In this document: piece by piece, positions 60,957 through 64,000 of the stretch
Numbering within the stretch: the first letter of the stretch is position 1
How the letters are laid out: the number at the start of each line of letters is the position of its first letter
Origin: Pseudomonadota bacterium
GTDB taxonomy: Bacteria > Pseudomonadota > Gammaproteobacteria > Steroidobacterales > Steroidobacteraceae
Reading direction: 5' to 3'
Assembly (NCBI GenBank): GCA_021822385.1
Contig: JAKARC010000010.1
Location: forward strand, 1 to 64,000
DNA length: 64,000 nt
The notes under the pieces: model-generated
Seen by the model: only the letters and a program-made list of their open reading frames with translations
The model's database searches: none
What the model was told of the DNA's origin: nothing
Position numbers and translations under genes: made by a program

Positions 60957-62828
60957 ATGACCAAACGCTCGACTCTCGGTTGGGGCACCGTGGGTGCGCT
61001 CGGGTTGCTCGTGATCGGCCTGATCGTCATCAGCAATTACGCGCTTGCCGGCTGGCAGCTCGACCTGACGGAAAATCACCTGTACACGCTCGCCAGCGGC
61101 ACCGACCGCATTTTAAAGAGCATCCCCGAGCCGATCGATCTTTACTTCTTTTACTCGCGCCGGGCGGCCGAGAACATTCCGCAGCTGCGCGCCTATGGCG
61201 ATCACGTCGAGAACTTCCTGCGCGAACTCGCCGCGCGCGCCGATGGCAAGATCCATCTGCACATCATTGATCCCAGGCCGTATTCGGTCGAGGAGGATCG
61301 CGCCGCCGAGCTCGGGGTGACCGGCGCGCCGCTCAACGCCGCCGGCAGCAAATTTTATTTTGGTCTTGCCGGCACCAACTCCACAAACGGTCATCAGGCA
61401 ATACCCTTCTTCGATCCGAGCAAGCAGCGATTCCTCGAATACGACGTCGACAAACTCATCTATCGACTCGTGCATCCGCACAAGCCGGTGGTCACCTGGT
61501 ATGCCTCGCTGCCGATGACCGGTGGGTTCAATACCCAGACCGAGCAGATGCGCCAGCCCTGGCTGATCTACCGCCAAGCCGGTCAGTTCTATCATCTGCG
61601 CACGCTCGCGCCCGGTGCGACGCGCATCCCCGCCAAAACGCGTGTGCTGGTGCTGGTCGATCCGCGCGGCCTGCCTGCGGCAACGCGCTTTGCAATCGAC
61701 CAGTACGCCCTTGCCGGCGGCCACATCGTGACTTTCCTCGCACCTAATGTCGCGGCCGATCCCGGCAGCCCGCCGCAGGGCACCGGCGCAAAGTTTGTCC
61801 GCCTGCTGGCGAGCTGGGGCGTGCATTTCAATCCGAATGAGGTGGTCGCCGACCGGTCGCTCGCGCTGACCGTAAGCGGTCCGAACGGCGCCCCCAGCCT
61901 CGATCCGCTCGTCATCGCGCTCGGCCGCAAGCAGATGTCGCAGCACAATGTGATCACCGCCGGTCTTTCCAATATCAATCTTGACGCCGCTGGGGCGTTG
62001 CGCCCGATCAAGGGCGCGGGCACCAGCTTCACCCCGCTGCTGTGGAGCACCAAGGACGCCGAGGCGGTCAGCGCCGACGCCGTGAACGGGATGTTCGATC
62101 CGTCGGGCCTGCTGAGTCATTTCAAGCCGACCGGCAGGCGCTATGTTCTGGCGGCCAGCGTAACTGGAAAGGTCAAGAATGCCTTTCCGGCCGGACCACC
62201 CACGGGCGTGAAACTGGCGGCAGGAACGACGGTGCTCAAGACTGCCACCAAGCCGCTGCATCTGATCGTATTCGGCGATGCGCAGATGCTCGCCGATTTC
62301 CTCTGGGTCCACAATCTCGATCTGTTCGGCCAACCGCTGGCCGAGGCATGGGCGAGCAACGGCGATGTCGTGCTCAACGCTCTCAACAACATGTCGGGAA
62401 GCAACGATCTGATCAGCGTGCGCGCCAAGGCCGGCTTCGTCAGGCCGTTCACCCGCGTCCAGGCGCTGCGGCGCGTGGCTGAAGCGCGCTACCGCGCCGA
62501 GCAGGTGAAGTTGCAGCGCGAGCTGAAGCAGACCGAGCGGCAGCTGACGCTGCTGCAGAGCAGGCGCACGCACAAGACCACACTGATCCTGACGCCGGCC
62601 CAACAAGCCCAGATTCAGCACTTCGAGCGTGAACGACTCTCCATCCGCAAGCGCCTGCGTGCGGTCCAGGCCGGACTGGTGCGCAGCATCGATCGACTGG
62701 GCACGGAGCTTAAGGTCATCAACATCATCGTCATGCCGGGATTATTCGCGCTGCTGGCGCTGCTCGGGGCCGCCTGGCGCCGGCGCCAGCAGCGGCGCAC
62801 GGGACAACCGGCACGGGAGCAGCCATGA
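60957..62828 (+). CDS. GldG family ABC-associated protein
   Basis: LTENHLYTLASGTDRILKSIPEPIDLYFFYSRRAAENIPQLRAYGDHVENFLRELAARADGKIHLHIIDPRPYSVEEDRAAELGVTG; C-terminal TM plus coiled coil. Confidence 0.92.
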   Translation: MTKRSTLGWGTVGALGLLVIGLIVISNYALAGWQLDLTENHLYTLASGTDRILKSIPEPIDLYFFYSRRAAENIPQLRAYGDHVENFLRELAARADGKIHLHIIDPRPYSVEEDRAAELGVTGAPLNAAGSKFYFGLAGTNSTNGHQAIPFFDPSKQRFLEYDVDKLIYRLVHPHKPVVTWYASLPMTGGFNTQTEQMRQPWLIYRQAGQFYHLRTLAPGATRIPAKTRVLVLVDPRGLPAATRFAIDQYALAGGHIVTFLAPNVAADPGSPPQGTGAKFVRLLASWGVHFNPNEVVADRSLALTVSGPNGAPSLDPLVIALGRKQMSQHNVITAGLSNINLDAAGALRPIKGAGTSFTPLLWSTKDAEAVSADAVNGMFDPSGLLSHFKPTGRRYVLAASVTGKVKNAFPAGPPTGVKLAAGTTVLKTATKPLHLIVFGDAQMLADFLWVHNLDLFGQPLAEAWASNGDVVLNALNNMSGSNDLISVRAKAGFVRPFTRVQALRRVAEARYRAEQVKLQRELKQTERQLTLLQSRRTHKTTLILTPAQQAQIQHFERERLSIRKRLRAVQAGLVRSIDRLGTELKVINIIVMPGLFALLALLGAAWRRRQQRRTGQPAREQP

Positions 62829-63832
62829 CACAACGCCGACTGATCCTCCTGTTCGCAGTCAGCTTCATCGTGCTCGGGGTCGCCGTCTGGCTGACGCACC
62901 GCGAGCAGTCGAGTGGCGCCTCGCTCGCCGGGGCGCGAGTCCTGCCGGGCTTGCGGACGCGGCTGAATGCCGTCACCCAGGTGCGCATCAACGGCCCGCA
63001 CGGCAAGCGCGTCGTCATCGACAAAGGCGCCCGGCGCTGGCTGGTGAGCGAACGCGGCTATCCGGCCAACTCCGGGCAGCTGCGCAAGTTGCTGATTGAC
63101 CTCGGCAACCTCAAGGTGGTGCAGACCAAGACCCGCCTGGCGAAGAACTATGCGCTGCTCGGCGTGCAGCCGATCACGGCCAAGGGCGCCACCGGTGTGC
63201 GTATCGACGTGATCAGCCCGCACCATAGCTGGGCGCTCATCGTCGGTCACAGCGCCTTGCAGGGTGCGGCGAGCTACGTTCGCCGCGCCAAGCACAAGCA
63301 ATGTCTGCTGGCGGCACCGCTGATCACGACGGATGCCCATATCGCGCAGTGGCTCGAGCCGGTGATCGTGAATATTGGCGCCGGGCGCGTGCGCAGCATC
63401 GCGGTGCACGTTGCCGGGCAATCGCCGTACAGCATCATGCGGACCAAGCCCGCCGCGCACTTCACCGTGCTCGGCATACCGCCGGGACGCGAGCTATCGA
63501 GTCCCGACGCCGCCGACAGCGACGCGGCGGCGCTCTCGAACCTCACACTGACCGACGTTCACAAGAGTCTGCCGGTGCCGAAGGGCGTGCTCCTCTCGCA
63601 CGCGGTCGTCATCACCTTCGGCGGACTGCGCGTGACCGTCAGCGGCTATCGGGCCGGCAAAAAGGGCCCCGATGAGATCACTCTGGTCGCGCGCGGCACG
63701 GGTGCCAAGGCCGCGGCAGAAGCCAAAGCCATCAATGCGCGCGTGCGCGGCTGGACCTACTCGGTTCCCTCGTACGAGTACCGGCAGATCTTCCAGCGGC
63801 TCGCGGGGCTGTTACAGCCGCTGCACCACTGA
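62825..63832 (+). CDS. DUF4340-type protein
   Basis: N-terminal TM, then VTQVRINGPHGKRVVIDKGARRWLVSERGYPANSGQLRKLLIDLGNLKVVQTKTRLAKNYALLGVQ; terminal gene of the Gld-like operon. Confidence 0.85.
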   Translation: MTQRRLILLFAVSFIVLGVAVWLTHREQSSGASLAGARVLPGLRTRLNAVTQVRINGPHGKRVVIDKGARRWLVSERGYPANSGQLRKLLIDLGNLKVVQTKTRLAKNYALLGVQPITAKGATGVRIDVISPHHSWALIVGHSALQGAASYVRRAKHKQCLLAAPLITTDAHIAQWLEPVIVNIGAGRVRSIAVHVAGQSPYSIMRTKPAAHFTVLGIPPGRELSSPDAADSDAAALSNLTLTDVHKSLPVPKGVLLSHAVVITFGGLRVTVSGYRAGKKGPDEITLVARGTGAKAAAEAKAINARVRGWTYSVPSYEYRQIFQRLAGLLQPLHH

Positions 63833-63836
63833 ACGC

Positions 63837-63865
63837 GGCGAGCGCGCGCTCAGCGCGCGCTCGCC
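63837..63865. terminator. Near-perfect palindrome between convergent DUF4340 and lptG genes
   Basis: GGCGAGCGCGCGCT-C-AGCGCGCGCTCGCC, overlapping the lptG stop codon (63850-63852). Confidence 0.55.
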
Positions 63866-64000
63866 AGCAACAGCACCGTCACGGTCGCGAGCAGCGCCGT
63901 GGGCAGCCACGCCAGTATCACCGGGTTGAGGTGAAAGACGATGGTGCCGCTTTCAATCAAGCGCTGCAGCAGGAAGAAAAATATGCCGATAGCGAGTCCG
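63850..64000 (-). CDS. lptG: LPS export permease LptG (C-terminal end, truncated by window edge)
   Basis: Minus frame GLAIGIFFFLLQRLIESGTIVFHLNPVILAWLPTALLATVTVLLLASAR*. Confidence 0.75.
   Translation of the reverse strand, partial: GLAIGIFFFLLQRLIESGTIVFHLNPVILAWLPTALLATVTVLLLASAR

Noticed and set aside
61113-62621. 502-aa minus-strand ORF opposite the GldG-like gene
   Set aside because: Antisense frame; the plus-strand product has clear GldG-like features and operon context.
1-64000. CRISPR arrays, prophage, intact transposons, rRNA/tRNA
   Set aside because: None seen while reading; no regularly spaced repeats, integrase/transposase proteins or tRNA TpsiC-like boxes recognised. A tRNAscan/CRISPR finder run would be needed to exclude them formally.

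Overview
This is a high-GC, gammaproteobacterial-looking chromosomal window, possibly Xanthomonadales/Nevskiales-like (inferred from gene content only). The main blocks, left to right, are as follows. (1) A carbohydrate-uptake locus with a TonB-dependent receptor, two flavin-dependent tryptophan-halogenase-family genes (one truncated by the window edge), xylose isomerase, and a decayed GH35-type beta-galactosidase. (2) Arginase and ornithine cyclodeaminase, divergent from an AsnC/Lrp regulator. (3) A Kdo-hydroxylase-like gene facing a WaaE-like glycosyltransferase. (4) Three Hsp20 genes in a divergent arrangement with sigma32-like promoter elements. (5) A cytochrome bo3 oxidase operon (cyoABCD) next to a large winged-helix/NB-ARC-type regulator. 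(6) A purine-to-ammonia catabolic island of about 20 kb: guanine deaminase, NCS1 permease, ureDABCEFG, LysR regulator, PuuE-type allantoinase, allantoicase, ureidoglycolate lyase, OHCU decarboxylase, PuuD-type urate oxidase with a cytochrome c tail, xdhABC and HIU hydrolase. (7) Unannotated remnants of an MNT/HepT-type toxin-antitoxin pair, found by reading frames below the ORF-track cutoff. (8) A SAM-cycle operon (adenosine kinase, metK, ahcY) with a clear SAH riboswitch ahead of ahcY. (9) A Gld-type ABC transporter operon ending against a truncated lptG. I saw no CRISPR array, rRNA, tRNA or intact transposase. All family assignments come from reading the translations; no database search was run.
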